Origin: Spirochaetaceae bacterium
Lineage (GTDB): Bacteria; Spirochaetota; Spirochaetia; Treponematales; Rectinemataceae
Direction: 5' to 3'
Assembly (NCBI GenBank): GCA_025356015.1
Contig: JANXYO010000120.1
Location: 1-53,928, forward strand
DNA: 53,928 bases
In this document: piece after piece, positions 1 to 6,829 of the stretch
Position numbering within the stretch: the stretch's first letter is position 1
Layout of the letters: each line of letters begins with the position of its first letter
Notes under the pieces: model-generated
Databases searched by the model: none
What the model was told of the DNA's origin: nothing
Seen by the model: only the letters and a program-made list of their open reading frames with translations
Translations under genes and position numbers: made by a program

Positions 1-58
1 AAGCGGGAGCAAGCTCCACGAGCTTGTGCGCGTTGCCCGTTGCCACAAAAAGTTCCAT
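1..58 (-). CDS. rdgB: RdgB/HAM1-family XTP/dITP pyrophosphatase, N-terminal fragment (runs off the window)
   Basis: Only the first ~19 codons lie in the window. The translation begins MELFVATGNAHKLVEL, the typical opening of the HAM1/RdgB family (hydrophobic strand, then ATGNxHK, which binds the nucleotide triphosphate). These enzymes hydrolyse non-canonical purine triphosphates (ITP, XTP, dITP) to monophosphates and keep them out of DNA and RNA. An in-frame ATG four codons upstream (68-70) is an alternative start. Neither has a strong ribosome binding site, so translation may be coupled to the gene ending at 90. The family call rests on the N-terminal motif alone. Confidence 0.8.
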   Translation of the reverse strand, partial: MELFVATGNAHKLVELAPA

Positions 59-70
59 GGCCGCCACCAT

Positions 71-89
71 AGCCGGAAAAAGACCGGCT
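71..89. other. Short stem-loop between rdgB and the upstream gene
   Basis: AGCCGG and CCGGCT form a 6-bp stem around a 7-base loop in the 31-bp gap before rdgB. On the minus strand the loop is T-rich but no T-run follows the stem, so this is not a convincing terminator. It may affect rdgB translation. Confidence 0.3.
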
Positions 90-941
90 CTACAAGCCGC
101 GGGCCTTCTTGAAATAGTAAAGGCCTGAATCCACAGTGCCCTTGGGCACGTCAAGGATCCTGGCGACCATGGAGTTCGGCACGACCGGCCTGAAGAGTCG
201 GAGACCTTCCCTCGCCCGCTCGAAGCGGCTGCGTTCCCGCTCGACCGCGGCCTGGAGTCCGATGCGACGCGAAAGCTCGGCCTCGTCCCGGAGCCTGGCT
301 TCGAGGATGCGCAGCCTGCACCAGGAACGGTTCCTGCCTGTCGCCATCCGCTCGAACCTTGCCCTTTCGGTGTCGAGGGACCGCCTCGCCTGGGCGATGG
401 CCGAGTTCAGCCAATCGAAATCCACGTGCGCGGCCGCGGCCACCCGCCTTGTGCTCGAATCGTCGGCATCCCAGGCGCACTTCAGGTAGAGGAAGACCAG
501 GCGGCTCGCGAAAGTCTCAGCCCGTTTTCCCCTCTTCCTCGGCAGGCCCGGCTTGTCCGCCTCCTCCGGCGGATCGTAACAAAGCCCCGGGCCGGCCTCG
601 GCAGGTTCCTGACTGCCGAGCTCGGCCTCGGCCCTCTCGCAGACGCGCTGACGCTCTGCCTCGCGCCGGCGGTTGCGGCGGACTGTGCGCGAGAGGAAGC
701 GGAGGCTGGTGACCAGGTAGGCATCAAAGGGCAGACCCCTGTCGACAAAACGGTCGGCGAGGGAAGCGATGCGCCGCCCGTAGCGGAACAGGGCATCGGC
801 GGCCTCGTCCTCTCCGTCAAAGCCGAAGCGACGCGGATTCGCGTAGACCTGCGAAGCTATCCCTTCCATGATCTCGTCTCTCCCATTCCCAGAGCGCCTG
901 TATTCAGCCACTAGGTCGTGAAGGCAGGATCCCGTTTTCAT
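90..941 (-). CDS. Sigma-70-family-like protein of unknown role
   Basis: 283 residues. The start is the ATG at 941, preceded by GAGGAGGG at good spacing; a longer in-frame reading to 1076 has no such site. Residues ~60-110 have the character of sigma region 2: acidic, then RF-x3-RG-x-PFDAYL, then a basic tail RTVRRNRRR. The C-terminus (PNSMVARILDVPKGTVDS) reads like the helix-turn-helix of sigma region 4. The middle is Arg/Ala-rich and less conserved. It lies between nrnA and rdgB on one strand. I do not recognise a named family; a divergent ECF-type sigma factor or a regulator derived from one is inference. The region-2 match is loose and no promoter-melting aromatic cluster is obvious. Confidence 0.6.
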   Translation of the reverse strand: MKTGSCLHDLVAEYRRSGNGRDEIMEGIASQVYANPRRFGFDGEDEAADALFRYGRRIASLADRFVDRGLPFDAYLVTSLRFLSRTVRRNRRREAERQRVCERAEAELGSQEPAEAGPGLCYDPPEEADKPGLPRKRGKRAETFASRLVFLYLKCAWDADDSSTRRVAAAAHVDFDWLNSAIAQARRSLDTERARFERMATGRNRSWCRLRILEARLRDEAELSRRIGLQAAVERERSRFERAREGLRLFRPVVPNSMVARILDVPKGTVDSGLYYFKKARGL

Positions 942-1191
942 AGTCCCTCCTCGCCCGTTTCCCGGGCAAGGAGGGTAAAGCAAGAAGCGTGCCCTCGCGT
1001 CCCTCTGCACGTACCCGCGATCGGGGACGTGGAGGAAAGCCTTTGGAGGAAAGGGCTTGCGAGGGACAATGGCCAAGGCCCAAGGCCTGGAGCCGGCGCG
1101 GCTGCAGTGGGCTGAAGAGGCGGGGATTTACCTTGGTTTACAATCCGCTCGCCCTGAGAGGGCCTCCCTCACCGCGAGGGCCCTGCCCTGG
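942..1191. other. Intergenic region between nrnA and the sigma-like gene
   Basis: 250 bp without a supportable gene. Two short stem-loops occur near 1153-1182 (GCCCT-loop-AGGGC and CCCTC-loop-GAGGG), just downstream of nrnA on the minus strand. They could attenuate read-through, but no T-run follows. The rest may carry the promoter of the gene starting at 941; no clear hexamers were found. Confidence 0.3.
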
Positions 1192-2166
1192 CTAGTCCGC
1201 ATCGAAGGAGGGAGCGAAGGCGTCGAGCAGCTTGTCCCTGACCTCTTCGAGCCGCCCGCGGATGAGGAGACCGGCCGCGAGCTTGTGTCCTCCGCCGCCG
1301 AACTTGGCAGCGATGCTGCCGACGTCCACGCGGTCACGGGCACGAAGGCCGACGGTGCACTCCTTCTCGCTCTCCTGTCTGATTATGAGGGCGGCCTCGC
1401 ATCCCGACACGCTAAGGAGGAGCTGGTAGAGCATGTCCGAGTCCCTGCTCGCGAGGCCGTAGCGCTGCTGGTCCTCGAGGGTGACGAAGGACAAAAGGAG
1501 GCGGCCGTCGAAGTGGGGCTCCATGCGCATGAGGATCTCGCCCATGAGCTTGCGCGAGAACAGGGACTTGCCCCCGTACATCATGTGGAATACCCGCTTC
1601 GGGGAGGCTCCGGCGGCGACGAGCCTCGCCGCCGCCGCGAGGGCCTCGGCAGAGCCCTCGTCGAGGTGGCGGAAGAAACCTGTGTCGGTCCCGAGGCCGA
1701 AGAAAAGCAGCTCGGCCTCCTCCTTGGTGGGTACGCCCCCGAGGGCCTCGATGAGGAGCTGGACCATGAGGGTGACAGCCGGAGCGCCGCCGTCGATGTA
1801 GACGGCCTGGCCGCTCGCGGCCCCTCCGACGTGGTGATCTATGAAGGCTAGGGGCACCGAAGGGAGGGTCTCGGCCACGAGGCCTATGCGACCGAGACTC
1901 GAGCAGTCGAGGATGATGGCCGCCGCACGCTCCGAGGCCTTCTCCTCGGGAACGATCTGTGTGAAACGGTTCTCGTAGGGAAGAATCTCGGTGCGCGTGA
2001 ATGGGCCGGCCGAGCAGACCACTGCCTGCTTGCCGCTGCGCCGGAGGTAGGAAGCGAGGGCAAGCTGTGAGCCGACGCAATCGCCGTCTGGCTCCTTGTG
2101 ACCGATCACGTAGAACGTGTCGTGCTGCTCTATGAAATCAAGGAGCTCGCGAGGTACCGGAAGCAT
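1192..2166 (-). CDS. nrnA: DHH-family phosphoesterase, NrnA-like (nanoRNase / pAp phosphatase type)
   Basis: 324 residues, the usual length for NrnA. Catalytic metal-binding motifs are visible: H23-x3-D27-x-D29 (HKEPDGD), D87 in DCSS, and DHH at 110-112. The C-terminal DHHA1 domain ends with the glycine motif GGGGHKLAAG at ~290-299, which contacts the substrate. NrnA enzymes degrade 2-5-nt RNA and, in many bacteria, dephosphorylate 3'-phosphoadenosine 5'-phosphate; the same architecture includes cyclic-dinucleotide-linked relatives, so the exact substrate is inferred. It lies 54 bp downstream of the small exported protein and probably shares its promoter. Confidence 0.85.
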   Translation of the reverse strand: MLPVPRELLDFIEQHDTFYVIGHKEPDGDCVGSQLALASYLRRSGKQAVVCSAGPFTRTEILPYENRFTQIVPEEKASERAAAIILDCSSLGRIGLVAETLPSVPLAFIDHHVGGAASGQAVYIDGGAPAVTLMVQLLIEALGGVPTKEEAELLFFGLGTDTGFFRHLDEGSAEALAAAARLVAAGASPKRVFHMMYGGKSLFSRKLMGEILMRMEPHFDGRLLLSFVTLEDQQRYGLASRDSDMLYQLLLSVSGCEAALIIRQESEKECTVGLRARDRVDVGSIAAKFGGGGHKLAAGLLIRGRLEEVRDKLLDAFAPSFDAD

Positions 2167-2220
2167 TGGTTTCAGCCTTTCTGCCCGAAGGGGAATTTAG
2201 GAGGTTTTGGACACCGCTTG

Positions 2221-2634
2221 CTAGAACTTGATATTGAGGTCGTCGGCGGTGAATTTCCCGCTGCCTTCTGATGGCGTGAGCACGGCCCACATCGGATCGC
2301 TGAGGGCGTCCTGGACGAAGATTCTCAGATGGTCGAACTTGCCATCCTTGTAGAAAAGCACCATGTAGGGAAAGCTCGGATCGTGGCCACGCACCATCTC
2401 GGCCTTTGGAGGCAGCAGACCGCCCGAGCTGTCCTTGGTGATCCTGAACCACTTGCCGGGCAGGTAGAACTCGTTGACACCGGCATAGCCTGAAAGGAAA
2501 AGGACGCGGTAACCGTCCGCGTGGGTATAAACCTTGACGATGTCCAGCCGGACGGGATAGAAGGCCGATGTATCGGCCGCGAGAAAGGCGCCCACGAACG
2601 CGATCAGTACGAGCACGATGACGATTCGTTTCAT
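2221..2634 (-). CDS. Small exported or membrane-anchored protein of unknown function
   Basis: 137 residues. The start at 2634 (MKRIVIVLVLIAFVG...) has GGGGGA upstream and a strong -10/-35 pair at 2657-2684; the longer open frame to 3156 runs across the divergent nth gene and is rejected. Residues 1-22 are a basic end plus hydrophobic core ending AADTSA, a plausible signal peptide or N-terminal anchor. The mature part has many Tyr, Phe and Gly residues and no motif I recognise. It is divergent from nth and first in a probable run with nrnA. Confidence 0.65.
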   Translation of the reverse strand: MKRIVIVLVLIAFVGAFLAADTSAFYPVRLDIVKVYTHADGYRVLFLSGYAGVNEFYLPGKWFRITKDSSGGLLPPKAEMVRGHDPSFPYMVLFYKDGKFDHLRIFVQDALSDPMWAVLTPSEGSGKFTADDLNIKF

Positions 2635-2656
2635 GAAATCCCCCGTTTGGAGCCTA

Positions 2657-2684
2657 AGTATAGCAATTTCCCCACGCTGTGCAA
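2657..2684 (-). promoter_or_regulatory. Sigma-70-type promoter for the 2221-2634 gene
   Basis: On the minus strand TTGCAC is followed after 16 bp by TATACT (5/6 to consensus), 22 bp before the start codon. This AT-rich spot stands out in high-GC DNA. Confidence 0.65.
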
Positions 2685-2687
2685 GGC

Positions 2688-2717
2688 TTGGCCAAATCGG
2701 GGCCACGGGAATATACT
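2688..2717 (+). promoter_or_regulatory. Candidate sigma-70 promoter for nth
   Basis: TTGGCC, 18 bp, then TATACT. The -10 box ends 8 bases before the GTG chosen for nth, so the predicted transcript would begin at or next to the start codon (leaderless). Confidence 0.45.
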
Positions 2718-2725
2718 GGGGCAGC

Positions 2726-3388
2726 GTGGAAACCACAGGGGAATTGAGGCGGCGGCTCGCCAGGGTGCAGGAGATCCTCGTCCCGCTCTGGCCCGACACT
2801 GCCCCCCTTCTGCGCCATGGCGACTGCTTTGAGCTTATCTGCGCCGTGGCCCTGTCGGCCCAGTGCACCGATGACCAGGTGAACAAGGTCACGCCCAGGC
2901 TTTTCTCGGCCTGGCCCGACCCATCGTCCCTCTCCCGGGCCAGGCCCGAGGAGGTCGAGCTCGTGATCCACAGCCTGGGATTCTTCCGGACAAAGGCGCG
3001 CCACCTCGTCGAGATGGCGCGGATCATCGAGGAGAGCTTTGGCGGCCGGGTCCCGGGCACGATGGAAGAGCTCCTCCTCCTCCCTGGCGTGGGGCGAAAG
3101 ACGGCCAACCTCGTCCTTTCGGCCTGCTTCGGACAGCCGGGCATCATCGTCGACACCCATGTCCTCCGCGTCTGCTACAGACTCGGCCTCGACGGAAAAA
3201 GGGACCCAGGCAGGATGGAGAGCAGGATCGCCGAGCTCGTGGAGGCAGAGCGCCGCACGGCCTTTTCCTACGCCGTGAACCGCCACGGGAAGTTCGTCTG
3301 CGTGGCCTGGAAGCCGGGCTGCGCCCAGGGTTCGATGGCTCCCGCCTGCCCCATCATCGGGCTCTGCCCGCGAAAGGGCCTCGACTAG
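2726..3388 (+). CDS. nth: Endonuclease III (DNA glycosylase/AP lyase) with altered Fe-S loop
   Basis: 220 residues from GTG 2726 (family ~211). It removes oxidised pyrimidines and cuts the abasic site in base-excision repair. The helix-hairpin-helix LPGVGRKTA holds catalytic Lys125 and the GPD region VDTHV holds Asp143. The C-terminal 4Fe-4S ligands are Cys192, 199, 208 and 214. The spacing is C-x6-C-x8-C-x5-C, whereas E. coli Nth has C-x6-C-x2-C-x5-C, so six residues (including SMAP) are added in the loop. The start is uncertain because open frame continues upstream through the divergent promoter. recQ follows after 41 bp on the same strand. Confidence 0.9.
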   Translation: METTGELRRRLARVQEILVPLWPDTAPLLRHGDCFELICAVALSAQCTDDQVNKVTPRLFSAWPDPSSLSRARPEEVELVIHSLGFFRTKARHLVEMARIIEESFGGRVPGTMEELLLLPGVGRKTANLVLSACFGQPGIIVDTHVLRVCYRLGLDGKRDPGRMESRIAELVEAERRTAFSYAVNRHGKFVCVAWKPGCAQGSMAPACPIIGLCPRKGLD

Positions 3389-3429
3389 GGCCTGGAACCT
3401 CAATCAGAGTCGGGCTTGCGGCGCGTGCG

Positions 3430-4938
3430 GTGGGAATGGACGAGGAAGGCAATCAGGCCGAGGATCGGATCACCGAGCTCGCGCGCAAGCGCTTTGGCAT
3501 CTCCTACCTCTTCCCCTTCCAGCGCCTCGTAATAGCCAACGTGCTCGAGGCCGCGGAGGCCGGGCAGGAAGGCCCTCCACCGCGGCAGATCGTCCTGTTG
3601 CCCACGGGCTTCGGCAAATCCCTGTGCTTCCAGCTGCCTGCCCTCCTCCTTCCCGGCCCCAGCCTCGTCGTCTACCCCCTGCTCGCGCTCATGGCCGACC
3701 AGCAGCGCCGCCTGGCCCAGCTGGGCATCCCCTGCGCCGTCTTCCGGGGCGGACAGGAGCCCGCCGAGCGTGCGGCACAGGAGGCCGCCGTGGCCAGCGG
3801 GGCCGCCAAGCTTGTGCTCACAAATCCAGAATGCCTGGCCCTGCCGAGGCTCCGCGACTTCCTGCGCGGGCACAGGCCGAGCCATGTGGCCATTGACGAG
3901 GCTCACTGCGTCTCGGAGTGGGGAGAAACCTTCAGGCCCGCCTACCTCGAGCTCGGAAGGATCCTCGGGGAGCTCGGACCGGCCTGCGTCAGCGCATTCA
4001 CCGCGACGGCCGGACCGGCCGTGTGCGAGGCCATCGCCTCGAGGCTATTCGCCGGCCAGGGCTACCGGATAGTTGAAGGCGACCCGGACAGGCCCAACAT
4101 CTCCTACTCGGTCGTGAGGACCCTGTGCAGGGAGAGGACCCTCACACGATTCGCGCGCGAGCTTCCGCGGCCGCTGCTCGTGTTCGAGGCCTCCCGCGAA
4201 GGGGTCCAGATCCTGGCTGGCCTCCTGCGCAGGAGGCTCAAGAGCCGCGATGTGCGCTTCTATCATGCCGGGCTCGGGCGGGAGGAGAAGGGCGAGATCG
4301 AGGACTGGTTCTTCGCGAGCAGGGAGGGCATCCTGGTCTCCACCTGCGCGTACGGCATGGGCGTGGACAAGAAGGACATAAGGGCTGTTGTCCATTTCTC
4401 CCCCCCCTCGACAGTCGAGGCCTATCTCCAGGAGTCGGGGCGGGTTGGGCGCGACGGGCAGAGGTCCCAGGCCGTCCTGATCGCCACGCCCTGGGACGGG
4501 GGGAGGGGCGGGGATGGATTGGAGCCCTCGAGGCTCAGCCGCCGAAGGGCATTCCTGGGCTATGCGACGATGCCAGGCTGCCGGAGGGAAAACCTCCTCG
4601 ACCTCCTTGGCAGCTCGCGTTCCGAGCGCGCCCCCTGCTCAGGCTGCGACCGCTGCGAGGACAGGGAGACAACGGCCCTCGAAGGGGAGAGGGAGATCAG
4701 GGACTTCCTCGTGTGGAACCCCCGCCGCTTCAGGGCCGACCGGGCCGTCGCCCTCCTTGCGGGCCGATGGAGGGGGGAGCCTCCGCTCTGCGCGGGATGG
4801 GGAAGCATGGCCGGATGGGATGAGGAGGATGCCGCCCATGCGATGGCCGCTGCCCTCCGCCTTGGCCTGGCAAGGGAGATGCCCGCCTGGCCATGGAAGG
4901 CTGCCCTCGCTCCCGCCAGGCGCAGCCTGCTGACCTAG
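3430..4938 (+). CDS. recQ: RecQ-family ATP-dependent DNA helicase, short form without HRDC domain
   Basis: 502 residues from GTG 3430 (an ATG two codons later, 3436, is also possible). Helicase motifs in order: Walker A LPTGFGKS (Lys63), DEAH at 156-159, SAFTATA at 188-194, and arginine-finger motif QESGRVGRDG at 334-343. The RecQ zinc site is present: Cys384, then Cys403-x2-Cys406-x2-Cys409. After it only ~90 residues remain, so the winged-helix part is short and the HRDC domain is missing, compared with ~610 residues in E. coli RecQ. It unwinds 3'-to-5' in recombination and replication repair. It is downstream of nth, giving a small repair operon. Confidence 0.88.
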   Translation: MGMDEEGNQAEDRITELARKRFGISYLFPFQRLVIANVLEAAEAGQEGPPPRQIVLLPTGFGKSLCFQLPALLLPGPSLVVYPLLALMADQQRRLAQLGIPCAVFRGGQEPAERAAQEAAVASGAAKLVLTNPECLALPRLRDFLRGHRPSHVAIDEAHCVSEWGETFRPAYLELGRILGELGPACVSAFTATAGPAVCEAIASRLFAGQGYRIVEGDPDRPNISYSVVRTLCRERTLTRFARELPRPLLVFEASREGVQILAGLLRRRLKSRDVRFYHAGLGREEKGEIEDWFFASREGILVSTCAYGMGVDKKDIRAVVHFSPPSTVEAYLQESGRVGRDGQRSQAVLIATPWDGGRGGDGLEPSRLSRRRAFLGYATMPGCRRENLLDLLGSSRSERAPCSGCDRCEDRETTALEGEREIRDFLVWNPRRFRADRAVALLAGRWRGEPPLCAGWGSMAGWDEEDAAHAMAAALRLGLAREMPAWPWKAALAPARRSLLT

Positions 4939-5002
4939 GTCCGTCCCTTGCCGCGGGGGGGAGCCCCAAGACCGTGGATGGAAGTGGCCATCAGCGTGTA
5001 TA

Positions 5003-5018
5003 CCTTATGGCCATAAGG
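5003..5018. promoter_or_regulatory. Perfect 16-bp palindrome upstream of the amidase gene (candidate operator)
   Basis: CCTTATGG followed directly by its exact reverse complement CCATAAGG, 22 bp before the amidase ATG. The length and symmetry suit a dimeric repressor or activator. No regulator gene lies next to it. Confidence 0.45.
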
Positions 5019-5040
5019 GTCGCGAGGGGGGGGAGAAGGC

Positions 5041-6642
5041 ATGGGAGAGATAAGCCTTGGGGCGATCATGGACAGGTTCAGGGCCAACCTCGCTGGCGCG
5101 GGCATAGTCCTCGCCGAGTCCGAGTTCGAGCGCGTCGAAGCGATGGGCCTGCTCAGACAGGTCCACGCATTCGAGGACTGCGTCTCGCTTCTGCCGCCCC
5201 TCCCCGTGCCCGACTACCTGGAGAGCCGGGGAGAAAGGGAAGCCAGGCCCCGAGGCACTAGGCGCTGGCAGCCTGGCCCCGAGACCCGCTCGCCGATCCT
5301 TGATACCTCAAGGCTTGTGGGGAACCGCGAGCTTTCGCCGGTGGACCTCGCGGCCAGGGCCATCGAAAGGATCGGGGAAAGGGATCCGCTCATCAACGCC
5401 TTCCAGGAACTCCTGGTCGAGGAGGTCATTCGCGCCGCCCGTGCAGCCGAGGCCGAGATCCTCGCGGGCCGCTATCTTGGGCCCCTCCACGGCATCCCGG
5501 TCGCGGTGAAGGACATCTTCGACCTGCGGGGGACGGCGACAAGGGCGGGTTCGGCCATCCTGGGAGGAAGGCCGGCCGAGGTCGACGCCACGGCTGTCTC
5601 GAGGCTGAGGGCCGCGGGAGCCATCCTCATCGGCAAGACCCGCATGTCCGAGTTCGCCTATTCACCCGGATCAAACAACGACAATTTCGGACCGACCAGG
5701 AATCCCCGGGCGACAGACAGGGATTCGGGTGGCTCAAGCTCGGGCTCTGCCGCGGCCGTCGCCGACGGGATGGCCTTCGCCGCCCTCGGCACCGACACGG
5801 GGGGCTCTGTCCGCATCCCCGCCTCCTTCTGCGGCATAGTGGGCTTCAAGCCCAGTTTCGGAAGGGCGAGCCTTGCCGGATGCGCGGGCCTCTCGTGGTC
5901 CCTCGACCACCCAGGCTTCCTGGCCAGGAGCGCAGCCGACGCAGCCCTCCTCCTTGGCATCTGCGAAGGGCCTGATGCTCTTGATCCGAGAACCTCGCGC
6001 TGGAGCGCCGCCTCGTCTGGGGAAGCTGGGGAAGCCAGACGCGATCCCAGGGGCATGAGGATCGGGGTCCTCGCGGGAGGAGGGGGCGGAGCCTCGATCG
6101 TCGCCCCCGAGGCTGCCGCCGCATGGGAGGCGGGCATCGCCTGGCTCGGCCGCTCTGGCTTCGACCTCGTCGAGGTGGAGCTCCCCGAGCTCAGGGCCAT
6201 GCGCAGCCTCAATACGACGATCCTCGCCATAGAGGCCGCACAGTGGCACCATAGCCTCCAGAGGGAATCCCTGGGTCTCTATGGCGATTTCACGCGGCTC
6301 AGGCTCCTGGCGGGCTGGGCCTATGGGCCTGCTGACTTCGTGCGGGCCCATATCCTGCGCTCCGGCTTGCGTCGCCGCTTCGAAGCTCTCTTTGAGGGCA
6401 TCGATGTCCTCGTGACGCCGACGATGATGGAAGGGCCACCCCCCCTCGCGGAAGTGCCAAGGCTGAGCTACACCTCGCCATTCAATCTCCTAGGCCTCCC
6501 GGCCTTCTCCATGCCCGCGGGTTTGACGGATGGAGGCCTGCCCCTTGGTCTCCAGATCGTCTCAGGCTCATGGGGAGACCATCTTGTCCTCGATTTGGCC
6601 CTGCTGCTCGAGGCAGAGGGCTTCGGAGCGCCTACTGCCTGA
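5041..6642 (+). CDS. Amidase-signature-family amidohydrolase
   Basis: 533 residues; GGGGGGAGAAGG precedes the ATG. The amidase-signature catalytic triad is intact: Lys157 (VAVKDIF), cis-Ser232 (GGSSSGS) and nucleophile Ser256 (GTDTGGS). The Lys-Ser and Ser-Ser spacings (99 and 24) equal those of GatA. An extra ~80 residues precede the domain; the piece with PPLPVPD resembles the small GatC/AtzG-type partner of some amidases, perhaps fused here (inference). No gatB or gatC is adjacent, so this is probably a metabolic amidase, not the tRNA amidotransferase subunit. The substrate cannot be told. The end overlaps the converging small gene by 11 bp. Confidence 0.82.
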   Translation: MGEISLGAIMDRFRANLAGAGIVLAESEFERVEAMGLLRQVHAFEDCVSLLPPLPVPDYLESRGEREARPRGTRRWQPGPETRSPILDTSRLVGNRELSPVDLAARAIERIGERDPLINAFQELLVEEVIRAARAAEAEILAGRYLGPLHGIPVAVKDIFDLRGTATRAGSAILGGRPAEVDATAVSRLRAAGAILIGKTRMSEFAYSPGSNNDNFGPTRNPRATDRDSGGSSSGSAAAVADGMAFAALGTDTGGSVRIPASFCGIVGFKPSFGRASLAGCAGLSWSLDHPGFLARSAADAALLLGICEGPDALDPRTSRWSAASSGEAGEARRDPRGMRIGVLAGGGGGASIVAPEAAAAWEAGIAWLGRSGFDLVEVELPELRAMRSLNTTILAIEAAQWHHSLQRESLGLYGDFTRLRLLAGWAYGPADFVRAHILRSGLRRRFEALFEGIDVLVTPTMMEGPPPLAEVPRLSYTSPFNLLGLPAFSMPAGLTDGGLPLGLQIVSGSWGDHLVLDLALLLEAEGFGAPTA

Positions 6643-6829
6643 CTTGGCCCTTGCCGGTCCCAGGCTTCGCGGCACCCTTCTTCCTGGCCGGGATACGCGA
6701 GCGAGAGTAGTAGACGAGACCCACATAGCGCAGGGCGGCCCATATAAGGATCGCGCCGATGGCGACGGCGATGACCCGCCAGTCCCTGAGGACGGCGATG
6801 GAGAGCCTCGCGTACTCGTCGATGCTCAT
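6632..6829 (-). CDS. Small single-pass membrane protein
   Basis: 65 residues. One membrane segment (about residues 17-40) is followed by a very basic tail with several Arg and Lys and a closing GKGQVRQ. Its ATG overlaps the stop of the PilZ gene (ATGA), so the two are probably translated together. No family recognised. Confidence 0.6.
   Translation of the reverse strand: MSIDEYARLSIAVLRDWRVIAVAIGAILIWAALRYVGLVYYSRSRIPARKKGAAKPGTGKGQVRQ

Noticed and set aside
2592-2607. GGCCGAT-GT-ATCGGCC palindrome as an operator
   Set aside because: It lies within the coding part of the small exported protein and codes ordinary residues after the signal peptide.
2635-3156. N-terminal extension of the small exported protein
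   Set aside because: It would run antisense through nth and over the promoter region; the signal-peptide start at 2634 with upstream hexamers is far better.
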